64,000 bases of DNA from Paenibacillus lupini (lineage in GTDB: Bacteria > Bacillota > Bacilli > Paenibacillales > Paenibacillaceae): positions 1 to 64,000 of the forward strand of contig NZ_JAASRW010000005.1 of assembly GCF_011761355.1 (NCBI RefSeq). The letters are read 5' to 3'. The notes beneath the pieces were generated by a model. That model worked only from the letters and a program-made list of their open reading frames with translations, did no database searches and had not been told where the DNA came from. Below are positions 41,414-49,716 of the stretch, piece by piece; within the stretch, counting starts at the first letter, position 1; the number at the start of each line of letters is the position of its first letter. The position numbers and the translations under genes were made by a program.

Positions 41414-43812
41414 AAAGCATCACGTTAACGAAATATCTGCAGGTAACTCAACCCGAATATGTTTACCTTCGAATCAAACCAAACAATGCTGTCCGCAATC
41501 AAGGGACTTACAAGATCGCCAGAGCAATTGCCGCGCTACACAAAACCGCACTCGCTAACATCAAAATCGAAGAACACAAACTGGTTAAAGCATTCGGGAG
41601 AGAATTCGTACTCGGTACGAGGTATCGCTACACAATGCCGGCGAAGGTTGGCTATTACATTTACATGGAGCAGCGTAAGGTTGAGTTCTTCTTCATCGTA
41701 CCACGGCAGCATCTTGCCTTTCTTCGGGAGAAGTTGTCGGACGTATGGGGTCAGGTGACGATCGAGGAGGTTGCAGAACTTCCGGGCTTTAGTTCAACAG
41801 CCACACGGTATGAGTTGGTCTACGAGAAAGAGGATGCCATGAGCGTGGCTACAGACCGCCGTAACAACGACCTGCTGACCAGTAACCTGAACGCTGTAGA
41901 ACTGCTGGAGGAAGGCGATAAGCTCGCTATCATGTACAACTTCATCCCTACTTCCCAACTCAGCTGGAGGCATCTCTACAAGGCTACAATCGATAAGGTT
42001 AACCGCCGTCTTCCAGTGGACCGCAATAAGATGGGCACATGGTATCTATTCCGTTATTTGATTGCTGCAGGCAATGCTGTATTTAAGGAGATTGCTGAAT
42101 CACTTAGCGAAAAGAAAGGTGCAGCAGCTGGTGGTGATTATATGGATACTCTGCTTGATCGGCTTAATGGAGGCCGCAAGATAAGTGAGAGCACGACAAA
42201 GAAAGCAGCCAGCACGATAATTGATACGCAGATCGTAGTGATGGCTGAGAGTCCGGATAAACTCCGTGAGAGGAACGCAGCTCGAAGTCTGGCACAGTCA
42301 TTTGATACAGTGTCAGAAGACAATAGGCTGCTGTATAAGCCTTATCGACGGCAGTTCCTCTTCACAGACCGCTATCTTCCAGGAGCAGAGAAGAATAAGG
42401 TAGGTGACCTTGAAGCCCAGAACTTCCTCGAGCTGCCTGGTAGAGGCGTCTTAGAACGATATGACTTCATTGACAAGGTAGAGACGCAGGAAACCCAAGT
42501 GCCGGACGATCTGAAACAAGGCGTGATGAGTATTGGCACTAACAAGTATCGTGGAAATGATCAGGCAGCTTATCTATCGACAGACAAAGAATACAAAAAC
42601 CTCATGCTTGCTATTATCGGACCTACACGTGCAGGTAAATCTACGCTGATCGGTAACTTAAGCCGAGACGCAATTAATGCGGGAGAGAGTGTATTTATCT
42701 TTGACTTCGTTAAAAACTGCGAGTTAAGTACCGAGGTTTCAGAACTATTCCCTAAAGATAAAACATTAGTTATTGATTGTGCTGATCCTCGTAAAATCCA
42801 AGGTTTAGGATTTAATGAAGTCCCTCATACCCCAGACCCTTTTTTCCAATACGATAACGCTAAAAAGCAGACCACGCAGCTGATGGTTCTAATCAATTCA
42901 ATCAATGCTGACGATACCAGGCTGACGGCTAAGATGGAACGGTACTTAACAAGTGCAGCACTCGTCGTGTTCATTACTGGAGGGAGCATCAAGGATGTAT
43001 TCAATGTGCTGCAGAACCATCGTGCTCGACATTCTTTCCTTGAAAAAGTACCAAAAGTGCATTTCGAAAACTTAGAAGAGTACATGAATAATCTTGAGGA
43101 GCTTGATGAATACAAAGATGTGAAAACGAAGGTTGGGAAAGAAACTATAGTTGAATCAGTGTTATGTGGGACAAAAGATCACCTTATCACTGGTGTAATT
43201 GATCGTCTGAATAAACTCAAAGCGAATACTTGGATGGAGCAAATGCTTAAGAAATCAACTGCTGGGAACATCGATCTGGTTCAAGAGATCCAGAAAAATC
43301 AATTGATCTGTTTGAAGATGCCAGAGACCATGTTCCAAACAGATGGAGAGCGCGACATCTATACGACTTATTGGCTAGCAAAGATATGGCTTGCACTCCA
43401 GATACGCGGGCAACAGATACCCGATCGGGGGAAGCTGACTAAGCTGAATGTCATAATTGATGAATTGTACCAGGTGGAGAATACAGAGAAACTCCTTACA
43501 GAGAAGATAAGCCGTTTGGCTAAGTTCGGAGCAAAGCCAATAATCAGCGCCCATTACCTCAATCAGATCCGACATATCCGCGATGAGCTGCGATCTGCCA
43601 ATGCCTCATATATGCTGATCAGTGGCTGTGATAAGAACAATTACAAGGAGCTAAGCAGCGAACTATATCCATATACAGAGGAGGATCTGCTTAAGCTACC
43701 ACGTCATCATAGCTTGAATCTGATTAAGAACAAAGATGGTTATGCGAGGTTTATAACAAAGCTTCCATGTCCCATAATAGTAGACGATTACTATAGAAAT
43801 GATGAGACATAA
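41410..43812 (+). CDS. VirB4/HerA-like conjugation ATPase
   Basis: An 800-aa ATPase. Start ATG overlaps the M23 stop codon by four bases. Residues 1-390 include a region like the VirB4 N-terminal half (membrane-near, no helices visible). The P-loop AIIGPTRAGKST is near 401-412, then VFIFDFVKN, and Walker B LNVIIDELYQVE near 677-688. The C-terminal part shows ISAHYLNQI, typical of VirB4/TraG-like or HerA motors. It probably powers protein or DNA transfer across the membrane. It is the last gene of the block; no relaxase is next to it. Confidence 0.78.
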   Translation: MKSITLTKYLQVTQPEYVYLRIKPNNAVRNQGTYKIARAIAALHKTALANIKIEEHKLVKAFGREFVLGTRYRYTMPAKVGYYIYMEQRKVEFFFIVPRQHLAFLREKLSDVWGQVTIEEVAELPGFSSTATRYELVYEKEDAMSVATDRRNNDLLTSNLNAVELLEEGDKLAIMYNFIPTSQLSWRHLYKATIDKVNRRLPVDRNKMGTWYLFRYLIAAGNAVFKEIAESLSEKKGAAAGGDYMDTLLDRLNGGRKISESTTKKAASTIIDTQIVVMAESPDKLRERNAARSLAQSFDTVSEDNRLLYKPYRRQFLFTDRYLPGAEKNKVGDLEAQNFLELPGRGVLERYDFIDKVETQETQVPDDLKQGVMSIGTNKYRGNDQAAYLSTDKEYKNLMLAIIGPTRAGKSTLIGNLSRDAINAGESVFIFDFVKNCELSTEVSELFPKDKTLVIDCADPRKIQGLGFNEVPHTPDPFFQYDNAKKQTTQLMVLINSINADDTRLTAKMERYLTSAALVVFITGGSIKDVFNVLQNHRARHSFLEKVPKVHFENLEEYMNNLEELDEYKDVKTKVGKETIVESVLCGTKDHLITGVIDRLNKLKANTWMEQMLKKSTAGNIDLVQEIQKNQLICLKMPETMFQTDGERDIYTTYWLAKIWLALQIRGQQIPDRGKLTKLNVIIDELYQVENTEKLLTEKISRLAKFGAKPIISAHYLNQIRHIRDELRSANASYMLISGCDKNNYKELSSELYPYTEEDLLKLPRHHSLNLIKNKDGYARFITKLPCPIIVDDYYRNDET

Positions 43813-43936
43813 GTTGCTGTTTTACACTAACTCTAAAATTAAATAATATGAATGCACTATAGCATTAGTCTAAGCATGTTTTTATAGTATTGCATCTCCT
43901 ATATAAATGCATTTTAAAAAAAGGATGGTGCAATAA

Positions 43937-44719
43937 ATGGGGAAATCACCCAAAAATACAAGTATTACCAAAAGACCTAATCCACCGAGAATTATTAGTA
44001 GAGAGGACTTGGTACCTGCTTCAACTAGAAAGGCCTCAGTGACTTTAAGTATATTTGTCCTAATACAACCAGGTAGGGGTATTGAGTCTAGACCGGGTAT
44101 TGCAGCAAGTATTAGAAACGATATTAATAGTGTTGAAACAATATGGAATATATCAGTCGGTTATGAAATTATTTATGTAGCTTATCAATTAGTATCCTCA
44201 AGAAGTGTTGAAACAGATAATGCCTTCCGGTTCATAAATCCTATAGGCAGGACACTTATTGAGTGGGTTGAAAGTATAAATCAGAAAAATAGTAGAAGAA
44301 TACCTGTAATATATACTGACCTTACAACAAATCTAGCTGGTAATACTGGAGAAACTTATGTTCGAAGGTCTTCAACCGGAGGAACACCAACACCAATAAC
44401 TGTATCCGCACTTGTATTAATGTATCTTATTAAGGGGCCAAATACTTTAGCTCATGAATTAGGTCATGCATTTTTTGGTACAGATCCGACTGGTATGAAT
44501 AAAGATGGTTTCGATCCAGATTCCGGCGCCAATCATAATTCAGATGAAAATAATGTAATGCATTCACCAAGCCCAAGCGTTCCAGCAGCATCATCAATGG
44601 CTACATTGAACCAAAGAACAGTGGCTTACAGAAGTTATTATATAAATAATCCTTCAAGTCCTTTATCCCTAACTCAATTGAGGCGTATAATTCACAGACC
44701 TCCTCTTAAATTTTTCTAA
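43937..44719 (+). CDS. Putative zinc metalloprotease (HELGH)
   Basis: A 260-aa, AT-rich protein. HELGHAFFGTD at about 171-181 is a zincin active site followed by a downstream Met-turn-like NNVMHSPSP (about 203-211). The spacing HExxHxxxG differs by one from the classical metzincin. No signal peptide is seen, so export would need another route. AAGGATGG lies before the ATG. Probably a moron gene; the neighbouring genes are also AT-rich. Confidence 0.7.
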   Translation: MGKSPKNTSITKRPNPPRIISREDLVPASTRKASVTLSIFVLIQPGRGIESRPGIAASIRNDINSVETIWNISVGYEIIYVAYQLVSSRSVETDNAFRFINPIGRTLIEWVESINQKNSRRIPVIYTDLTTNLAGNTGETYVRRSSTGGTPTPITVSALVLMYLIKGPNTLAHELGHAFFGTDPTGMNKDGFDPDSGANHNSDENNVMHSPSPSVPAASSMATLNQRTVAYRSYYINNPSSPLSLTQLRRIIHRPPLKFF

Positions 44720-44730
44720 CGTTTGAGCAA

Positions 44731-44770
44731 GCAAACAATCTGACTCTTACCGGAGTCAGATTGTTGCTTA
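44731..44770 (+). terminator. Hairpin after the metalloprotease gene
   Basis: AACAATCTGACTC (44734-44746) pairs with GAGTCAGATTGTT (44753-44765). The T run is weak and slightly downstream, so termination is likely but not certain. Confidence 0.65.
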
Positions 44771-44828
44771 AGGCTCCTTTTTGGATGCTCCTAAAGGGGA
44801 AGCTACTAAAAGAGTTATTGTAAGGTTA

Positions 44829-45566
44829 TTACTTGTTATTGATGTTAGAGTTTAGCCTTAACGCTATGGATTTTTTAGACTTCAATCGACTACCATTACT
44901 GGCTACATCAAGTTTTTTATTATTTGACTTCAACTTACCAGCACTGGAATTTTGGCTACCGTTTGACTTCCACTGGCCACCACTGGAATTTTGGCTACCG
45001 TTTGACTTCAACTTACCAGCACTGGAATTGTGGCTGCCGTTTGACTTCCACTGGCCACCACTGGAATTTTGGCTACCGTTTGACTTCCACTGGTCACCAC
45101 TGGAATTTTGGCTACCGTTCGACTTTCCATGACTTAAGTTCAATGAAGTCGACATCCCAATTAACAGACGTTTTTTTGTTTTATATAAAGTTTTAAATCC
45201 AAATTTCTTGAAAATGAGCAGAGCTTTATTGTTTTTGTTACTTACTGCACCAGTAATTACATCAACACCTTGCTTCTTAACGTTTTCTAAAAAAGTTGGA
45301 AAGAAGTTTTTAGTTATACCATTACCTTGAACTCCATAATCAACAATTGCATAGCTAATAAAAATTGTATTTGATAAAATAAAACGATATGACAATACAC
45401 CTTCTATCCGTTCATATTTATTACAAAGAACTATTGTTTTGTTCTTTTTTAATACTTCATTAGCCGTTTTATATTTTGTGTCAAAGTGACGCAGTAATAA
45501 ATCAATAATTATTGGTTTATCTTGGTTAGTTGCGGGGCGAAGATAATAATTTTCACTTAAGTGCAA
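44829..45566 (-). CDS. GNAT-like acetyltransferase with tandem-repeat tail
   Basis: A 245-aa protein. Residues 1-140 look like a GNAT acetyltransferase (YLRPATNQDKPIIIDLL at the start, the Q/N-G acetyl-CoA loop GVQGNGITKNFF near 80 and the late helix NKALLIFKKFGF). Residues about 147-215 are five 13-residue repeats of KSNGSQNSSGGQW type, alternating with KSNGSHNSSAGKL; the rest is basic. AT-rich, part of the cargo block. Target unknown. Confidence 0.72.
   Translation of the reverse strand: MHLSENYYLRPATNQDKPIIIDLLLRHFDTKYKTANEVLKKNKTIVLCNKYERIEGVLSYRFILSNTIFISYAIVDYGVQGNGITKNFFPTFLENVKKQGVDVITGAVSNKNNKALLIFKKFGFKTLYKTKKRLLIGMSTSLNLSHGKSNGSQNSSGDQWKSNGSQNSSGGQWKSNGSHNSSAGKLKSNGSQNSSGGQWKSNGSQNSSAGKLKSNNKKLDVASNGSRLKSKKSIALRLNSNINNK
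44923..45117 (-). repeat. Five 39-bp tandem repeats
   Basis: Five units of 39 bp in alternating versions lie in frame in the C-terminal part of the GNAT gene. Unit number is likely to vary between strains. Confidence 0.9.
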
Positions 45567-45787
45567 GATACCATCTCCTTTAATTTATTCTATTTCGTAA
45601 AACAAGCTAACTATTGCTAATTAACCTTATGCTACATATATTCAGTCACAGAGTATTATTCTTGGGTAAATACCGCCTCATAATAAAAGTAGATAAAAAC
45701 CATTTATTTACTAGACAAACTTTTGGACTATATTTACAATTTTGTTGCAGGAAAATTTACCTATTTAATGAAAGTGAGAGGGAATTG

Positions 45788-46390
45788 ATGAATTTATTGA
45801 TGCAAATAAGAAGGTTTTTAATATTTGGCGTGGGGGGGATTGGCCTATTAGTCAGTATTATCGTCGCTCTTGCTAATAAGGAAGAGTTAAAAAAAGACAA
45901 TGACATTATAATTTTTTTAGTGCTATTGTTTTTAGCAAGCTTAGTCACACTCTTGTATAGATTTTCCAGAGCTAATGTCTTTACTATCACATTATTAATC
46001 TTTATTGCTGCGCCGCTAGTGATTACTTTGACACTATTGATGCTTATCATTCTAATTACATCAGGGTCGTCACACTATTTAGTTGTATATTTCCCGTTTT
46101 ACTCCATACCGTTATATTGCTTGATTTATATATATCTGTTGAGTGCAAAGGAAAAGCAATTTCTACAACAAATTAAGGTTGCCCTCGGTTATCATTCTGC
46201 ATTCTTCGGTACCATATCACTAATTGTGGGGATGTATTTTTTTGCGAAAATAGGGACAATACCTGATGTCACAGTAAATATAACTAAAGGTGAATTTATT
46301 AATTTTCGCTTTCTAGCTGCTTTGTTATCATTTCCATTTCTTGCAACAAGCTTATGGGGCAGAGCTATTGTGGATCACAAGCTACTGTAA
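45788..46390 (+). CDS. Multi-pass membrane protein
   Basis: A 200-aa protein with five or six membrane helices and few conserved residues (LLIFIAAPLVITLTLLMLIIL). The ATG at 45788 has GAGAGGGA upstream; the frame extends further back but without a site. AT-rich cargo gene of unknown function, possibly an immunity or exclusion protein. Confidence 0.6.
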   Translation: MNLLMQIRRFLIFGVGGIGLLVSIIVALANKEELKKDNDIIIFLVLLFLASLVTLLYRFSRANVFTITLLIFIAAPLVITLTLLMLIILITSGSSHYLVVYFPFYSIPLYCLIYIYLLSAKEKQFLQQIKVALGYHSAFFGTISLIVGMYFFAKIGTIPDVTVNITKGEFINFRFLAALLSFPFLATSLWGRAIVDHKLL

Positions 46391-46513
46391 AACCAAGTAA
46401 TGCCGAGAAAGAAAGAGGGGCGGGTAGTCTGATTATTTATCCACATTGCTTTGAATACCACTGAGGTTATTTAGAGGTTACTGATAGAACAGGTTTGTTT
46501 GACCTATAATCAT

Positions 46514-46554
46514 AGATAAATCCTCCTCTAAATGGCTTTGAGGAGGATTTATCT
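46514..46554. terminator. Strong hairpin between convergent genes
   Basis: Perfect 14-bp stem (46514-46527 with 46541-46554). It sits between the membrane protein gene and the convergent NERD gene; T runs are poor, but the position suggests bidirectional termination. Confidence 0.6.
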
Positions 46555-46568
46555 GACAATCCACATAA

Positions 46569-47618
46569 TTATTCGGTAAGGTGCGAAACACTTGTTACAA
46601 TAAAACTATCAACAGCACCGAGAAAATATGCGGTAAAAGAATACTTCTGTCCAACATTTATGTATGGTACTTTTGTTGATTTGGGAATCATTAAATATTC
46701 TTCTGTAACGTTATTATTTTCATCAATTAACAAAGTAATGTACTTGTTGCCGTTCTTCTTATTATAATTAAATCCTGATACTTTGCCTTCTATAACAATC
46801 AAAGGGTTATTACTTGTGTTTGCATAATGATATTCTTCACTGTTAGCACCAATATTAGTTAATGTTACACTTATTATCCATGCGCCAAGGAGTAAAATAA
46901 TTAAAATTCCAATAAAACGTGATATAAATCTGAAATTTTCTATTCGTGGATTGTACTCTTCTTTATGTAATCCTATATCAACTGTTTTTTCGTTTTTCAT
47001 ATTCATACTATATAGTTTATTATTAGTAATTCGATTAATAAACTTTTCAATTTCTGCCTTACGTTGTGATAATCCAAAACCTCTTTTTGATTTAAATGCT
47101 TTTTGGAGACTATGCTCTAGCGATTCATTTAACTGGTCGCTGAATAAGTGGTGTTTCCAGAACTGTTCTGAAAGTGATTCACTTCCAGATGATTTTCTTA
47201 GGACTTCATGTCTTGAGAACCCATAATGTACTACTAAATAACCGAAGGATGTATTTATTAGTGATGGATAATTGGATTGAATAAGCTCAATAAGTTCTTG
47301 ATAATGTAATTTTACCTGATAAAGCGGATTTGTGATCTCATTATTTTTCCATTCCATTGAGCCATCATTATGTATGTTCTTAATGGGATCTATTGACCAG
47401 TTCTTCACCTCGATGATACGAAACCCCCATTTGGGAGAATAGATAATAAAGTCGGGATCGTACTTGCCAATAGTGGGGTGAGCAATTACATAACAATCTT
47501 CAGGAAGGTATTTGCACAAAAGTTTCCCTGTCTCAAACTCCCCGATTTGCCCCTTAACTATGTTTTGTGATTTGCTTAAGAAAGAATCATTGTTAACCTC
47601 GCCGACGAGTTTTGCCAT
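46569..47618 (-). CDS. NERD-domain membrane nuclease-like protein
   Basis: A 349-aa protein. Residues 15-140 are a NERD domain, a PD-(D/E)xK-type nuclease fold (YDPDFIIYSPKWGFRIIEVKNW holds the Asp and Glu-x-Lys). Residues 234-256 form a membrane helix, and residues 270-349 are a beta-rich OB-like outer domain. GGAGG lies upstream of the ATG. AT-rich and next to the repressor, the usual place for lysogenic conversion or anti-phage genes. Confidence 0.78.
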   Translation of the reverse strand: MAKLVGEVNNDSFLSKSQNIVKGQIGEFETGKLLCKYLPEDCYVIAHPTIGKYDPDFIIYSPKWGFRIIEVKNWSIDPIKNIHNDGSMEWKNNEITNPLYQVKLHYQELIELIQSNYPSLINTSFGYLVVHYGFSRHEVLRKSSGSESLSEQFWKHHLFSDQLNESLEHSLQKAFKSKRGFGLSQRKAEIEKFINRITNNKLYSMNMKNEKTVDIGLHKEEYNPRIENFRFISRFIGILIILLLGAWIISVTLTNIGANSEEYHYANTSNNPLIVIEGKVSGFNYNKKNGNKYITLLIDENNNVTEEYLMIPKSTKVPYINVGQKYSFTAYFLGAVDSFIVTSVSHLTE

Positions 47619-47664
47619 ACTGTTTAGCCTCCATGATATGAGAATTATTAAGTGGACATGAAAG

Positions 47665-48312
47665 CTAAAACGTAATAACTACTTTTTTCAGTTTACCAAT
47701 TATATATATGTTATTTTCACCTGCCGTGCAAATGATCGGCGGGTAATTTGTGTTTTCAGACTGCAGAACGAGCGTTGTTCCTTGGCGGTATACACGTTTC
47801 AGTACAGCTTCTTCCCCGATCAACACAGCAGCGATCTCTCCGTCTTCAACTTCTTCCTGCTTGCGAATCAGCAGCAGGTCGCCATCGAAAATGCGGGCTC
47901 CTTGCATACTATCTCCCTTAGCTCTGAGGTAGAAGTACTCTCCACCATTGATCCAGGACCGTGGTGTCGGTTCATAACCTTCGATGTATTCATATGCGAG
48001 CTGGCCATTACCGCAAGAAATCTTCCCGACGATCGGAAGGGTAATGTTGTCAGTCTCCTCAACCTCAATGCCCAATTTCTCATAGGCCCCTTCGGTCAGT
48101 TGTAGGACACTAACATCGAGTGCTGCAGCCAAATCCTTAAGCCGCTCTGTATCGATTCTATGTTCACCGTTTTCGTAACGTTGAATTGTTTTCTTAGTGA
48201 GCCCGACTTTTTCAGCGAGGACTTGAAGGCTGTAATTTCTCAGATCACGATACTTTTTTATGTTTGCGCCAGTTGCAGCGTAAAATTTTTTTGTACCGAT
48301 TGCATCAGTCAT
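47665..48312 (-). CDS. CI-like repressor with S24 peptidase domain
   Basis: A 215-aa repressor. Residues 20-70 are an XRE helix-turn-helix (LAEKVGLTKKTIQRYENGEH). Residues 110-215 are a LexA/S24 self-cleaving domain: Ser in AKGDSMQGA and Lys in EAVLKRV. DNA damage should make RecA-stimulated cleavage and induce the prophage. The ATG at 48312 has GAAGGGG upstream. Divergent from cro. Confidence 0.9.
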   Translation of the reverse strand: MTDAIGTKKFYAATGANIKKYRDLRNYSLQVLAEKVGLTKKTIQRYENGEHRIDTERLKDLAAALDVSVLQLTEGAYEKLGIEVEETDNITLPIVGKISCGNGQLAYEYIEGYEPTPRSWINGGEYFYLRAKGDSMQGARIFDGDLLLIRKQEEVEDGEIAAVLIGEEAVLKRVYRQGTTLVLQSENTNYPPIICTAGENNIYIIGKLKKVVITF

Positions 48313-48345
48313 TTTTAAAATCCCCTTCATTAATGGCTTGAAAAC

Positions 48346-48455
48346 AGTATACCTCAATTAAGACACATCCATCAAGATAAATTAATATTCGTGTCTTAAA
48401 CGGGTTGACGAAGGTAAAATGTGGTGCTATTCTGAGTGTGTCCTAAGCGAGACAC
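48346..48455. promoter_or_regulatory. CI/Cro operator-promoter region
   Basis: Two promoters face apart: leftward TTGATG (48370-48375) and TATACT (48346-48351), spacer 18; rightward TTGACG (48405-48410) and TATTCT (48428-48433), spacer 17. Four half-sites of GTGTC/GACAC type lie at 48360, 48391, 48438 and 48451, forming two inverted pairs that cover both promoters. This is the lysogeny switch. Confidence 0.85.
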
Positions 48456-48488
48456 GAATAAACGTTCTTATGGAAAGGCGGTGAACGA

Positions 48489-48701
48489 ATGAAGATTTCG
48501 GTAAAGGCAGCACGAATAAACGCAAATAAGAAAGCGCAAGAAGTCGCTGATACTCTAGGTATATCGATTACTACGTATTCCAGGAAAGAAAACGGACATG
48601 TTCGTTTTTACGCTGATGAAGTCGCCAAGCTAAGCAACATGTTCAATGTTCCATATGAAAATTTTTTTGATGCGGGGTGTCTCGAAAAAGACACGGATTG
48701 A
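48489..48701 (+). CDS. Cro-like XRE regulator
   Basis: A 70-aa helix-turn-helix protein (AQEVADTLGISITTYSRKENG), first gene of the early operon. AAAGGCGG precedes the ATG. It should bind the GTGTC sites and turn off the CI promoter. Confidence 0.85.
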   Translation: MKISVKAARINANKKAQEVADTLGISITTYSRKENGHVRFYADEVAKLSNMFNVPYENFFDAGCLEKDTD

Positions 48702-48762
48702 TGCTCCGCTGATAGGAGGAAATCGGAATTAGTCAATATGCACCTGAATAGGAGGCGATTCA

Positions 48763-49083
48763 ATGACCGGCATCCAGCGAGTAATGAACAAATGCATGTT
48801 CTTCCTCCAACTCGAGGATCGGGCCAAAGCAGATGGTGATCTAGCCAAAGCAAAGCATGCGAGAAGCATGTATCGCACTTATAAGCTACAACTCAATAAC
48901 ATGAAGGCACGCCGCAGTAAGCTTGAATCCAACTACCTACAACACGAACTACATAAGCACGGAGCAAGCTTCCAGCAGTACGTCGAGCTCGTTGAGCTGA
49001 GTCTTAAAGGACTGGAGGCGCCGCATGTACCAAATATTGAAAGCCAAGATCGAAGCTATCCTGCATCTGAACAGATTGTGTGA
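48763..49083 (+). CDS. Hypothetical early protein
   Basis: A 106-aa helical, charged protein (KADGDLAKAKHARSMYRTYK) of unknown role, AGGAGG before the ATG. Its tail overlaps the next small gene by 59 bases. Confidence 0.65.
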   Translation: MTGIQRVMNKCMFFLQLEDRAKADGDLAKAKHARSMYRTYKLQLNNMKARRSKLESNYLQHELHKHGASFQQYVELVELSLKGLEAPHVPNIESQDRSYPASEQIV

Positions 49084-49183
49084 GTTTAGGAATCAACCAG
49101 AGGTACATCCTTCTCAGCATGATTGGCTTGACATCGAGATCGCAGAGCTTGAACGAGACATAGTGAGGAGGAACTGCCAGTGA
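49025..49183 (+). CDS. Small hypothetical early protein
   Basis: A 52-aa helical protein (ATG, GGAGG nine bases upstream) overlapping genes on both sides; its stop overlaps the next start (GTGA). Unknown function. Confidence 0.55.
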   Translation: MYQILKAKIEAILHLNRLCEFRNQPEVHPSQHDWLDIEIAELERDIVRRNCQ

Positions 49184-49383
49184 CTATGGGGAACGCAGCG
49201 CATATAAGGACGGTCTTCGTTCAAGAGCAACCGGCAAAAGACCTCGGAACCGTGGTTAACGAGAAGATGGTCGAACTTGGAAGTGATGTTGAAATCATTG
49301 ACATCAAATTCACATCTTTTTCAGACGAAGATGGAGTTGGCTGGCATGCTGCATTGATCGTTTATAAAATGTCGGACAAATAG
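49180..49383 (+). CDS. Cse60-like small protein
   Basis: A 67-aa protein resembling the small Cse60 family (KDLGTVVNEKMVELG, VEIIDIKFTSF, AALIVYKM). GTG start with GGAGG. These are common in phages and sporulation regions; function unclear. Confidence 0.65.
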   Translation: MTMGNAAHIRTVFVQEQPAKDLGTVVNEKMVELGSDVEIIDIKFTSFSDEDGVGWHAALIVYKMSDK

Positions 49384-49464
49384 CTGCTTTCAGCTGGCCC
49401 TATTATTTTTTTGCCAAAATCGGGTGTTTGAGCCCGAAATCAATGGGTTTGAGGAGGAATTTCG

Positions 49465-49716
49465 GTGGTTGAAGAAGCTTTAGTAATTCAGTCAGTCACG
49501 GTCTACAAAGGCGCGACTGAGAAAACATATTCCGTTGGTGAAGAGGTAAATGGCGCGGTTGTAATCGAGATCGTTGATAAAAAGACTATTGGAACTATCG
49601 AGTTTGATTTGCTCGACGAAGACGGGCAAGTGATTCTTAAACTCGAGAAACTCCCTTGTCTGGTTGAGTGGATGAAGATTGCGGTCGACGGTCCAGTTAG
49701 TGAGGTGCAAGCCTAA
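49465..49716 (+). CDS. Hypothetical early protein
   Basis: An 83-aa beta-rich protein (VYKGATEKTYSVGEEVNGAVV) from GTG with GAGGAGG upstream. It overlaps the ATPase gene by one base. Probably a partner in the recombination block. Confidence 0.6.
   Translation: MVEEALVIQSVTVYKGATEKTYSVGEEVNGAVVIEIVDKKTIGTIEFDLLDEDGQVILKLEKLPCLVEWMKIAVDGPVSEVQA

Noticed and set aside
40285..43812. Complete type IV secretion system
   Set aside because: Only an ATPase, a wall hydrolase and small membrane proteins are seen; no relaxase, VirB6/VirB8 or clear coupling protein, so only 'conjugation-like' is claimed.
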